A DNA stretch of 64,000 nt from Campanula takesimana. Its lineage: Eukaryota > Streptophyta > Magnoliopsida > Asterales > Campanulaceae. Within the stretch, counting starts at the first letter, position 1; each line of letters opens with the position of its first letter. Location of the stretch: positions 124,001 through 188,000 of the forward strand of contig JAOWBW010000863.1 in assembly GCA_026119855.1 (NCBI GenBank). Reading direction: 5' to 3'. The notes beneath the pieces were generated by a model. That model searched no databases. It had not been told where the DNA came from and was given only the letters and a program-made list of their open reading frames with translations. A program made the position numbers and the translations under genes. Shown one piece after another: positions 55,130 to 64,000 of the stretch.

Positions 55130-56616
55130 TTAGGTAAAGGATTGGGAGGCTTGTATCCTTCCATTGGCTTGATTAGTCCTTGAGCAACCAAACCTTGGAA
55201 AACAACTGAGAGTGGGGTGCTGAACTGATCGAAGTGCTATCAACCCTCTTTCTGGGCATACTATTCCGGGATTGGTTATTAACTGCATGAACTGTTCCAT
55301 CGGGTTATAAAATGGAGGAGGGACTCGAATGTAAGCCCCTTGACTAGGACTGGGCAAATTGTTCCAAAATGGTATAGGAGCAGCAACCATATTGTTCACA
55401 GTGGCAGGAGTCGGCTTTGCCGGTGCTCGGTACCTGTAAGACTGCTGGGGAGGATCGATTTTTAATTACCCCAGTACGGATATCTTCGTCAATTCGGGCC
55501 CCAACATCTAAGATTGAAGCAAAATCAGGAAACGGAAGATACTTCATTTTTTCAGCATAAAACGGCTGAGATTCTTGAGGAAGGTACGGGTTTGTTCAGT
55601 ACTGTCGGGCCTGTCTAAGGTTTGGGCAACCTTCTTCCTCCACCTACTAGCAAACTCGGAGAATGATTCTTTCTCCCTTTGTGCACATGAGTCGAGATCA
55701 CGGCGGCTTTTTTCCCACCCAGAATTATCCTTATACCTCTTCTGAAATTCGTCCACGAGTTTAGACCAATCCTCCACCAAGCTGGTGTCCACAGTCATAA
55801 ACCATTGCTTTGCTGGCCCAACCAATGTTAAGTGAAAGTTTGAAGCCATTGCTGATGTATTAGCCCCACGCGATTGCATTGCATGGGCATAAGACTTCAA
55901 GTGAGCCATAGGACAACATTGTACCATCGAACTTTTCCACATCGGGCATTTTGAAATTGTACGGGAGGGTTGCAGATGGAGCTAACTTGAGTGAGTCAGC
56001 AGAAAATTCTCCCCTATTCATAACCTTTTTCAACATTTCCTTTATCTCTTTGATTTCAAGGTCCTGCTTCGTAAGCGGAACCTGCGGAGTGCTATTAGTA
56101 ATAGCGCCAACATGGGGCGTGAAATTGAGTCCTTGATCCTGAGAAGCTCCTTGGTCAGGCATGGCTCCGGCAGGGAAGACCCCATTGGGGTAGAGAGTCT
56201 GCATGTACTGAAGGTAACCATTGTAATTAGGAGGATATTGAGAAGGGTTAAAGGAGACATTTGGGATGACACGATGGGCAGTAGTAGTGAGGGGATCGTT
56301 TTGAGAAGTGTGGCCTTGATTGCTAGTGATCCCACCGGTGTTGCCTTGGTTAGGAGTTGGGCCAACATTAGGGTTTGGGCCAGTGCCGCGGTGCCTTGGT
56401 TTGGATTTAGATTGGTAAGATTGACATTCGGGTTGGGTTAGTGTTGTTAACACTTGCATCCAGATTGGGAACATTCCCACCTTGCCCCTGATTGTTGGTC
56501 GTTTCGCCCCCCCTTTGATTTACTATTGTTAGCAAAGTTGCCAGTAACTCATCCTGCTGGTTCCTTATCTGTCCCATCAGACCCTCGAATGAGCTCTCAG
56601 ATTCTGATCCAACCAC
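55130..56616 (-). pseudogene. Tat gag, in several frames
   Basis: Three overlapping frames (56616-56407, 56480-55860, 55942-55544) plus a C-terminal piece (55547-55130) cover one gag. The N-terminal part is rich in asparagine, proline and glutamine. The core has FKMPDVEKFDGT, then FHLTLVGPAKQWFMTV and WSKLVDEFQKRYKDN. The core resembles that of Tat element B (FKMP, then the ESFMT-type region). The frame changes twice, so this copy cannot make full-length Gag. Confidence 0.88.
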
Positions 56617-56943
56617 CCCTGAAGCCCGGCTGGTGGTACAAACCCCTGGTCACCCTTCTTCGGCCATTCTGACTGCTGGTGCTTGTTCTGTCGTCTCAAA
56701 CCGAACTAGCCTTCCTGTGGCTCCCCTTCTCCAAACTGCTGCCAGACCGCAAACCTAAAACGGGACGGGGTATGGATTAGGAGATTTTTTCTTGTTTTTT
56801 TTTTTTTTTTTTTTTTTTTTGAAATCACAATTTCGACTCACCACATAAGAAAAAGACACCCTAAAAGCCGGATAAGCAACATGCTTGATTTTGACACCCT
56901 GTCTTGATTTAATTCCTGGAATAGTGGATACCGTCTCCAAAGT
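56617..56943 (-). other. Leader of Tat element A, truncated by the gap
   Basis: No primer binding site is visible here. A run of about 22 T's sits at 56798-56820. The sequence should continue into the 5' LTR but is cut by the gap. Confidence 0.6.
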
Positions 56944-57043
56944 NNNNNNNNNNNNNNNNNNNNNNNNNNNNNNNNNNNNNNNNNNNNNNNNNNNNNNNNN
57001 NNNNNNNNNNNNNNNNNNNNNNNNNNNNNNNNNNNNNNNNNNN
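56944..57043. other. Assembly gap of exactly 100 N
   Basis: One hundred unknown bases separate two Tat elements facing opposite ways. A round number means the true gap size is unknown. Confidence 0.99.
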
Positions 57044-58468
57044 CGACAACAACGACCCCAAAATGGTCCGATTCCATCATGGCCTACATTGATCAGAAAT
57101 TTGACGGCCTCAACATGGGAAAAGGCTCCAACACAAGCCTTTATCAGTCATCCATCTCATGAGCACGATGGCCGCCCTTCCCGACAAATTCAAGATGCCC
57201 CGACATTAGCAAGTTTAAGGGCAATCATTCCCGATGGATCACATCGAGACTTACATTTGGGCTATGGTTCCGAAGAAGGTCTCCCAAAAGTTATGGCTCA
57301 ATGCTTTCTCTCACCTCGAAGGGGGCGGCCAAGATGGTATGCAACTCTCCCGCTCACTGTCCGTCTGATTGGGATGCCGCCATGCTTGCCTTCAAGAATC
57401 AATATCAAGGCAACACCACTCACCGGCCCACAAGGAAAGAGCTCGAGAATACCACTCAAAGAGACAACGAGTCCTTCATGACTTCACAAGGAGATGGAAT
57501 GACAAACTCTCTGAAATTGTTGAGAGGCCAAACACAAAAGAGCAAATGGACATCTTTCTCAAATGTCTCAAGATTGATCTCCGCACCCACCTAAGTGGGG
57601 CTTGCTACTCCGACTTCTCCCAAATGTATGAGGCGGGGGTACGCATGGATGACTTGCTCAAGGAGATTAAGGGCCACTCCTACTTACCGATACAAGGCCG
57701 CCTCTAGTTCAAACAAAGAGGCTTCTGTAAATTCCAGTTACTACTGACAAGGGGAATTACAAGAAGGTTCCCCCCACAAGGCAAGCGGTTCCAAAACGAC
57801 CGCGTCTACACTCCTCTCAACGACATGACCATCACCGAGGCCTATGAAGCTCTAAAGGCCAAGGGACAAAACCCCTCTTCAAGGGTACAAGCAACCACAA
57901 CCGCTTCGTGCCAATCATGCTCACCACAAATGGTGTGACTACCATCAATGCACCGGCCACCTCACCGAGGATTGCTTCTCCATCCGCAACACCATCCAAG
58001 ACCTCATAGACAAGAAGAATTCATAATCCCTAATGAGGGTGTGGTGTCAATGTAATAGAGGTAGGAGAGTTTGAAGAACCACTCATTCGATCCCAATTGT
58101 GAATGAGGGCTCCGATGATATGAATAAACTTGATAATTCTTGCTATGTTGTGACTTATGATGAGGTTATGAGGGAAGTCTTAGAGAATAGGAAGAAGAAG
58201 CTACAAGGGACCGTGAACGTGCTCACCTCGCAGTGGCCGAGTAACAACGAGCGCAATCCCTCCCAATACTGCAGCAACCAGCACCTCTTCTCAAAGATCG
58301 CAAGCACGCGATAAACCCGAAGATCCTTTGTTAACACACTCAAGAAGACGCAAGCCAACATATCCATCTGGGACCTTATTGCATCATCAAAGAAACACAG
58401 AGACCTCGTCATCAAGAACTTGATGACATTCAGTCTCTCCCGACACGACACCCGAGGACCTCACATCA
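57044..58468 (+). pseudogene. Tat gag (partial, shifted frames)
   Basis: LPDKFKMP is readable in one frame, then AAKMVCNSPAHCPSDWDAAM and ENTTQRDNESFM in a second, and FTRRWNDKLSEIVERPNTKEQM plus DLLKEIKGHSYL in a third. These are successive parts of one gag core. The N-terminus is missing into the gap. Between 57710 and 58468 a degraded zinc-knuckle and linker region can be followed only in scraps (for example 58099-58314). Confidence 0.82.
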
Positions 58469-58903
58469 ATGATAGGTCACATTCACTTCGGCAATGTCAT
58501 CACTTTTGCCGACATGGACCTCCCGCCATTTGGGTCCGAACACAATGAAGCCATCTACCTCAAAGTAAGGGCAATGGGGAGACCCATCTCAAGAGTTCTA
58601 GTAGACGGTGGCTCTGCACTCAACTTAATGCCTAGCCGAGTCATGGGCATACTGGGGCTCAAAAGCTCCGATTTACAACCCTCCGCACAAGTCATTAGAG
58701 GGTACGACAGCACTGCCCGTACAGTCATGGGAATGTTAGAAGTTGATATCGAATTTGGAAGCATGATCATGTCTGTCCCATCCAACTACTTGACGTCTCT
58801 GCTTCATTCAACTTACTTCTGGGCCGACCTTGGATCCACAGTTCCAATGCGGTACCCTCCACTCTCCATCAGTGTGTCAAAATCAGAAATGGGGAAGAGA
58901 TAG
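58469..58903 (+). pseudogene. Tat aspartic protease
   Basis: IGHIHFGNVITFADMDLPPFG aligns with the corresponding region of element A (HMIGNIHFRNIITFTD). The catalytic motif reads RVLVDGGSALNLMP, with D-G-G where most relatives have D-N-G, a small but unusual substitution. The frame is lost around 58810 where LLGRPWIH is expected, so the enzyme is probably inactive. Confidence 0.85.
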
Positions 58904-58981
58904 TCACTATCACGGCTGAAAATGTCACCATCCACAGAAATGGGGGACAACCCGTTCACCAAGTCCAACACGGGATAGAAG

Positions 58982-59458
58982 ATGCCACTCTCTCCGGCGT
59001 CAACACCATTGACAAAGAAGGGGGGGAACAGACAGTGGGTCCCCAGCAATCCTAAAGTCCTCCGCATGATGAGGAACATGAATCACTTTCCCGGTCTTGG
59101 CCTAGGGAAACATCAACAAGGGATATTACACCCTGTGGAAGTTCCTTTTGTCAAGAACAAGTTTGGTCTGGGATACGAGCCTACCAAGGATGACTTAAAG
59201 TACGAGCAAGCAGTCAAGAATCAAAGGACCCAAACCCGCAAAGAAGGTCGACGATATGAAATCCCTAACTTGAGGCCTTACCGCAACACACTAAATGGTT
59301 ATTTTGTTCGCCAAGGGGAAGATGTCTCGTACATGATCTTTCCCGAACCGTGGGTTAACGACAAGGGCGTCAGAAAGCCCGGTCTCGAGATCTTCACCGA
59401 CTGTGAAATACCGGTACTAGAAAGGGAACCTACTCCAATGTCACCCCGAGAGTGGTAG
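58982..59458 (+). pseudogene. Tat G-patch-like region
   Basis: FPGLGLGKHQQGILHPVE with FGLGYEPT matches the G-patch-like block of element A. It is followed by the YEIPNLRPYRNTLNGYFV and EDVSYMIFPEPW blocks, also present in element A. The frame stops at 59456-59458. Confidence 0.88.
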
Positions 59459-59467
59459 GGCAAGAAA

Positions 59468-60761
59468 GTGACTATAGAATCCGAGGTAGAGATTACCGTG
59501 GAAGAACTATCCGATCTAGCCTCCATGTTCGAAGAATTTGCCATCATGGAAGATTGTCAAGTCAACGCCATCTCCGACAATACAGAAATGGAGAGTCCAT
59601 CTATTAGCAAGATTCAGCCAAGCTCCGAGCCAATCAACAACTGGTATTCAACGAAGGGGCCCATAGTGTCCGAGGATTTCTTGATCCGAGAAATGGGTTG
59701 CATACCCCGCACAGCAACAAAGGAAGAGCGGCTCACACTTACTTTCGAGTCCGAGAGTGTTTCTAATGCCCTCACCCAAGAGGATATGGAGGCAATAGCC
59801 GAGCGTGTGTTTCCTTTCTTTGCTAATGAAAAATTCGATATTTCTGAGTACCTCGAGATTGCAAACATCATAAATGATGAATTAACTAATAACGAACTTA
59901 ATGAACAAGTTAATAACGATTCAAATTATGATGAAATAGACCACGAAAACATAACATACCTAAATGAACTAGCTCAACAGGTTCGTTGTCGTGGTGAAAA
60001 TGGTCCAGGGGCCGATGAAGAATTGCATACTGTTAATCTGGGTACCGACGAAGAGCCGAAAGAAACAAAGATTGGCAGCTTCTTCAAGGGGGAAGACAAA
60101 GACAGATTGACTGCATTGCTCAGAGAATTTGTGGATGTGCTCGCTATGGTCATACAAAGACATGCCAGTTTGGACAGAAAGGTCGCAGAGCACAGAATTC
60201 CGATCAGAGAGGACGCCAAGCCAGTAAATCAGAAGCTCAGAAAGATCAAGCCAGAATGGTCTCTACAAGTCAAGAAGAGATTGAAAAGCTCCTCAGTGTG
60301 GGTTTCATTAAAGTCATTGAGTATCCAACTTGGCTAGCCAACATTGTGACAGTCAAAAAGCAAACGGCAAGGTTCGAGTTTGTGTGGACTTCCGGGATTT
60401 AAACAAAGCTTCCCCGAAAGATGATTTTCCACTACCAAACATCGACATGCTCGTCGATTCAACTGCCGACTATGAAGTCCGCTCATTTGTGGACGGTTTT
60501 GCCGGTTACAATCAGATTCTCATGTTCGAAGAGGATCAACACAAGACAGCTTTCACAACTCCGTGGGGGACCTTCTGCTACACAGTCATGCCATTCGGAC
60601 TAAGGAACGCTGGGGCTACCTACCAGAGGGCTGTTACGGACCTATTCCACGACATGATTCATGAAGAGATTGAGGTCTATGTGGACGACATGATCATCCA
60701 TTCAAAGGGAACCAACGGTCAACATTTGATCGACCTTCGCAAGTTCTTTGAAAGGCTTTGA
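59468..60761 (+). pseudogene. Tat reverse transcriptase, N-terminal and catalytic part
   Basis: An acidic linker leads into EHRIPIREDAKPVNQKLRKI (in one frame to 60337). VRVCVDFRDLNKASPKDDFP, MPFGLRNAGATYQRAVTDLF and VYVDDMIIHS follow in the next frame (60330-60761). A stop at 60759-60761 follows FFERL. The catalytic aspartates are intact, but the frame shift near 60333 breaks the enzyme. Confidence 0.9.
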
Positions 60762-60831
60762 CAACACAACATGAGACTCAATCCCACAAAGTGCACTTTT
60801 TGGGGTCATCAGAGGGAAGGTTTTAGGTTAC

Positions 60832-61532
60832 ATGCCTCCCCCAAAGACGCAGAAAGAAATCAAAGGTTTCATGGGCAGACTCCAATACATCAGCCGGTTT
60901 GTGCACCAACTCACTTCTATGTGTGAGCCAATCTTCAAGCTACTCAAAAAGAACGTGGCTCTAGAATGGACCGATGCATGCCAAGAACCTTTCAACCAAG
61001 TGAAACATTACTTGACATGCCCTCCAGTTTTGGTTCCACCACACGAAGAGAAGCCTCTCTTGCTCTATCTCACTGTCAATGATGAAGCCCTAGGGGATAT
61101 GTTAGCACAATAACAGCGAGACTCCACAAAAGAGAATGCCATCTACTTTGTCAGCCGCCGGTTTCAAGGAGCTGAAAAGAACTACTCTGTCTTAGAGAAG
61201 TCTTGTGCTGTATTGGTTTGGGTTACTCAAAAGCTCAACATTACATGGAGGCCTTCCCAATCAAGTTGGTAGCAAAAGTGGACCCGCTCCGCTACATCTT
61301 CGAGAAGCCTTTCATGTCAACAAGAATAGCCAAATGGTATTTCATGCTCGCCGGCTACGATATCACTTACGTCACACTCAAATCCATCAGGGGGAAAGTG
61401 TTCAGTGATCAGCTTGCTGAATTTCCGTGTGACGAAGTGAAGGGGGAAGATGTACAGTTCCCCGACGAGCATTTAATTTGTGCTACAACAGAAGAAAACA
61501 AGTGGCAACTTTTTCGATGGCGCAGCCAATAA
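60832..61532 (+). pseudogene. Tat reverse transcriptase end and connection RNase H
   Basis: KTQKEIKGFMGRLQYISRF is the reverse transcriptase thumb. DEALGDMLAQ is the connection RNase H. A TAA follows at 61111-61113, then a frame from 61203 with YIFEKPFMSTRIAKWYFM. Fusions to the second RNase H are broken by frameshift near 61520. Confidence 0.88.
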
Positions 61533-62712
61533 GCATGGGTATGGCATAGGGATGTTACTTGTTGATCCAAAGGACATGTATACTCCAATTGCCATCCGCC
61601 TCGAATTTGAAGCCACTAACAACACCACTGAGTACGAAGCTTGCATAGCGGGGCTCGAAGCAGCCCTCGAAAGAAATGTCACAAGTTTAGAAGTATTCGA
61701 TGATTCCTTGCTCATCATCAACCAGACATCCAGAAAATGGAAGATTCAGGACTCAACCCTGCAATGGTATGGTCAACATCTCGAGGAGTTGGTTGAACAA
61801 TTTCAAGAAATCACCTTCAATTACCTGCCAAGGGACAAGAACCGTTTTGCTGATGCACTAGCCACCATCGCTTCAATGGTCGAAATGCCTGAGGGTAAAA
61901 TGGTGAAGCCCTTCAAAATTTCCCGACGAAACAGTCCGGCATACTGCATGAGTATTGCGATCAACGAGGTCCAAGCAAACTCCCCGTGGTACGCAGATAT
62001 CATGAATTTCCTCAAGGATGGTACTTATCCCGAGAACAACAATAAGGAGTCTCAAATGGCATTGCAAAGACTAGCCTCCCGATATGTACTGATTGGGGAC
62101 AGAGTCTACAAAAGGCATCACGAGGGGATCAATCTCCTATGTGCAAATGAGACCGAAGCTCAAGAAATAATGCATGAGATCCACGAAGGTGAATGTGGGC
62201 CTTACATGAACGGGTTTATGTTGGCCAAGAAGATACTCCGCATGGGTTATTATTGGAGTACCATGGAAAGGGACTGCATCGAGAAAGTCAAGAGGTGCGC
62301 CAAATGCCAATTCCATGCCAATCTACAGCACGCTCCACCCTCACAGCTTTACAATATGACTACGCCTTGGCCTTTCTCTTGTTGGGGCATAGACATCATC
62401 GGAAAAGTTCCCCCTACTGGAAGCAACGGACAATCTTTCGTCCTAGTAGCCGTGGACTACTTTAAAAAATGGGTCGAAGCACAAGCTTACCGAGTTCTTA
62501 ACGCCAAGAAAGTGGCCGAATTCGTGAAAACCCACATCATGTGCCGATACGGCGTTCCTCATGAGATCATCTCAGACAACGGCTCTCACTTCGAGAAAGA
62601 GATGGACACACTCCTGGTAGAATACAAGATTACAAGCACAAGTCATCTCCATACCGCCCTCAAGCAAACGGCGCGGTCGAGGCAGCTAATAAGACAATCG
62701 AGACCATTGTGA
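61480..62712 (+). pseudogene. Tat second RNase H and integrase
   Basis: FFDGAANKHGYGIGMLLVDP and TEYEACIAGLEAALERN mark the second, plant-type RNase H, ending in NYLPRDKNRFADALATIAS. The integrase zinc region (CAKCQFHANLQHAP) and core WGIDIIGKVPP and ISDNGSHFEKEMD follow. Near 62640 the frame shifts, so the catalytic glutamate block (in relatives GAVEAANKT) is read in another frame. Confidence 0.9.
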
Positions 62713-63230
62713 AGAAAATGGCCTCCACTGGAAGGGATTGGCCCGAAAAGTTACCTCTAGCATTATGGGGCTACCACACGTCAATACGGACAGCGACTGG
62801 AGAAACTCCTTATGCACAGGTATATGGTTCCGAAGCTGTACTACCAATAGAGCTCAAAGTTCCGTCCCTGCGGGTCCTCCTCGAGAACCAAGTCAATGAA
62901 GTTGATTGGATGCAAAGTCGATATGAACAGCTAGCCCTACTCGACGAGAAAAGGCTAAGGGCAATCGAACGTACGAGGGCCTATCAACAAAGATTGGCTA
63001 GGGCTTTCAACAAAAAGGTGAAGCCCCGAAACATCAGTGTGGGAGATTTGGTCCTAAGACAACACCATCCTAATGCCATGAACCCCATTGGAAAATGGGG
63101 ACCCCGATGGATTGGTCTGTACGTGGTCAAGAAGATACTAAGCGGCGGTGCAGTCCGACTCGTGGACTTAGACGGAGATCAACTGCCAAAAGAAGTCAAC
63201 CTCGACAAATTGAAGAGGTTTTACGTCTAA
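62709..63230 (+). pseudogene. Tat integrase C-terminus
   Basis: KMASTGRDWPEKLPLALWGY, RVLLENQVNEVDWMQSRYEQ and WIGLYVVKKILSGGAVRLVD align with element A's integrase end (50407-49673). Here the tryptophan in EVDW is intact, unlike in element A. The frame stops at 63228-63230. Confidence 0.9.
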
Positions 63231-63263
63231 TAAACGAAGACCATAAAAAAAAAAAAAAAAAAG

Positions 63264-63370
63264 CTCGCTAGGTTGAAAACCCGCAAGGGCGGCCTAGGCA
63301 AAAATTAGAGCACGTGCAAAAAAGAAGCCCGCTAGATTGAAAACCCAAAAAGGCGGTCTAGGCAAAAAAC
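63264..63370 (+). repeat. Two stem-loop repeats after pol of Tat element B
   Basis: GCTCGCTAGGTTGAAAACCC then GGGCGGCCTAGGC (63263-63300), and GCCCGCTAGATTGAAAACCC then GGCGGTCTAGGC (63328-63363), each form a CTAG-containing stem around an A-rich loop. They are 64 bp apart and separated by A-runs. Their counterpart lies at 49570-49610 in element A. Confidence 0.85.
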
Positions 63371-63644
63371 AGGGTGCACAAAAAAAAAAAAAAATGGGCT
63401 TCGTTTGTTTGAACTACGGAGACCTGAGCCTCTACACTGGAGGAACGTAGGCAACCTTCGGGTGCGGTCTAAAACATAAACAAATACCCAAATCATTCTC
63501 AAATTAACAAGATGCAATTTTTATTCATCCACTAAATCATTATTATCATTACAAAGAAAATTTTGAGCTAATAAAAGACTTAAAACATTAAATCCTAACA
63601 AGTGGTCTATTTTAATTGCAATCTCATGGGGTACAAATAAATAT

Positions 63645-63986
63645 TTAATCTTTCTTCGGTTTGGGGACCCATCGCTTTTGGCAACGGCCTTTAGTCTTCT
63701 TGGAGGGAGGCGGAGCATTCTCGAGACCACCAAGACGAGAAAGGACACTCGGGTGAGACGGATCTTCATCAACAACCTTCTCCTTGCCCTTGCTAGAAGG
63801 AGCTTTAACCAGAACAACCACGGGACGCTTCCACACATGAGAAGAACTCCCCTTGCCTTTCTTCTTCTTAGGCAAATAACGAGGCCTATAATCCCTCACA
63901 TGGACCACCGGCTTCACGGAATCCACGGCAACAACATCCTCATTTGGTCTTCCCAAACGATCAAAAACGCTAGGACGCGTCTTCAA
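63645..63986 (-). CDS. Antisense extra ORF of Tat element B, end part
   Basis: On the minus strand a 113-residue frame reads PSVFDRLGRPNEDVVAV near its start, then a basic RPRYLPKKKKGKG stretch, and PSVLSRLGGLENAP before a lysine-rich end at 63645. The SVFDRLG motif also ends the antisense ORF of element A (SVFDRFG at about 49285). It lies opposite to pol and beyond it, so I take it as the C-terminal part of this element's antisense ORF. The ATG at 63986 may be internal, since the frame could continue past the window. I assign no function. Confidence 0.65.
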   Translation of the reverse strand: MKTRPSVFDRLGRPNEDVVAVDSVKPVVHVRDYRPRYLPKKKKGKGSSSHVWKRPVVVLVKAPSSKGKEKVVDEDPSHPSVLSRLGGLENAPPPSKKTKGRCQKRWVPKPKKD

Positions 63987-64000
63987 GATTGGAGCAACAG

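Larger units (their letters stand above)
43764..56943 (-). mobile_element. Tat-type gypsy element A (minus strand), 5' end lost in the gap
   Basis: From right to left: gag (56616-55130), protease and G-patch region, reverse transcriptase, two RNase H domains, integrase (to 49673), an antisense extra ORF (47891-49305), a repeat-rich 3' UTR, a purine tract and a 3' LTR (46684-43764). Dual RNase H and an antisense ORF beyond pol are typical of the Tat clade. Stops at 50444-50446 region and 49973-49993 region make pol defective. The 5' LTR and primer site are not present before the gap at 56944. Confidence 0.9.
57044..63990 (+). mobile_element. Tat-type gypsy element B (plus strand), 5' end lost in the gap
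   Basis: A gag fragment, protease, G-patch region, reverse transcriptase, dual RNase H, integrase and the antisense ORF follow in order. Pol carries several frameshifts and stops. The 3' LTR is not reached before the window ends. The family resembles element A in every domain but differs in sequence, so it is a related but separate family. Confidence 0.9.

Noticed and set aside
56838..57481. ORFs running through the N gap
   Set aside because: They are artefacts of reading unknown bases as open frame.

Overview
This is a stretch of a large, repeat-rich eudicot plant genome. The evidence is six-exon gene structure with GT-AG introns, dense Ty3/gypsy and Ty1/copia retrotransposons of plant-only lineages (Tekay chromovirus, Tat, Tork/Angela, Sirevirus), Stowaway MITEs, Helitrons ending in CTAG, and a Mutator-like element with a 9-bp target duplication. 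I cannot name the species. Only one intact host gene is convincing: a caleosin/peroxygenase on the minus strand (15058-17021). Almost everything else is a transposable element, usually broken and often nested.

Layout. 1-10408 is a nest: a plus-strand Tekay gypsy element (1-6689) sits in the LTR of a second, reversed Tekay copy (6690-7252). That copy sits in the 5' LTR of a non-autonomous copia element (7253-9242), which sits in the gag gene of a minus-strand Tat element (9243-10408). 10823-14029 is a Helitron with RPA1-like gene remains. 14183-14263 is a SINE. 15058-17121 is the caleosin gene with its TATA box. 17434-18375 is a foldback element. 18850-19935 is the 3' end of a copia element. 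20322-24775 is a broken Tat element split by a complete solo LTR (22316-23772) and cut off by a Sirevirus-like LTR (to 25572). 25884-29325 holds MITEs, a 206-bp solo LTR and a Helitron end. 29341-33976 is a Mutator-like element containing a gypsy solo LTR. 34233-36230 is a second complete Helitron, containing a SINE. 36477-39942 is the 3' end of a Sirevirus-like copia element with an extra coiled-coil ORF. It is interrupted by a Tork/Angela copia element (39943-43763), which is itself interrupted by a Tat gypsy element (43764-56943). After a 100-N assembly gap a second Tat element runs on the plus strand (57044 to about 63990).

Most interesting signal. Several unrelated LTRs carry short dyad-symmetric 'words' in pairs with fixed spacing. 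In three LTRs from two retrotransposon superfamilies the two words of a pair start exactly 22 bp apart and pairs recur every 70-72 bp. The leader of one of these elements carries a different word three times, also exactly 22 bp apart. A fourth LTR has three pairs at exactly 19 bp. Where a TATA-like box is visible, the array lies about 80-90 bp upstream of it. Different elements use different words, but a copia LTR and a gypsy LTR share the word GCGGGCGC. I read these as U3 promoter arrays with a shared geometry. What binds them is unknown from sequence alone.

Both Tat elements also show an antisense extra ORF beyond pol, and both such ORFs carry an SVFDR(L/F)G motif near one end.
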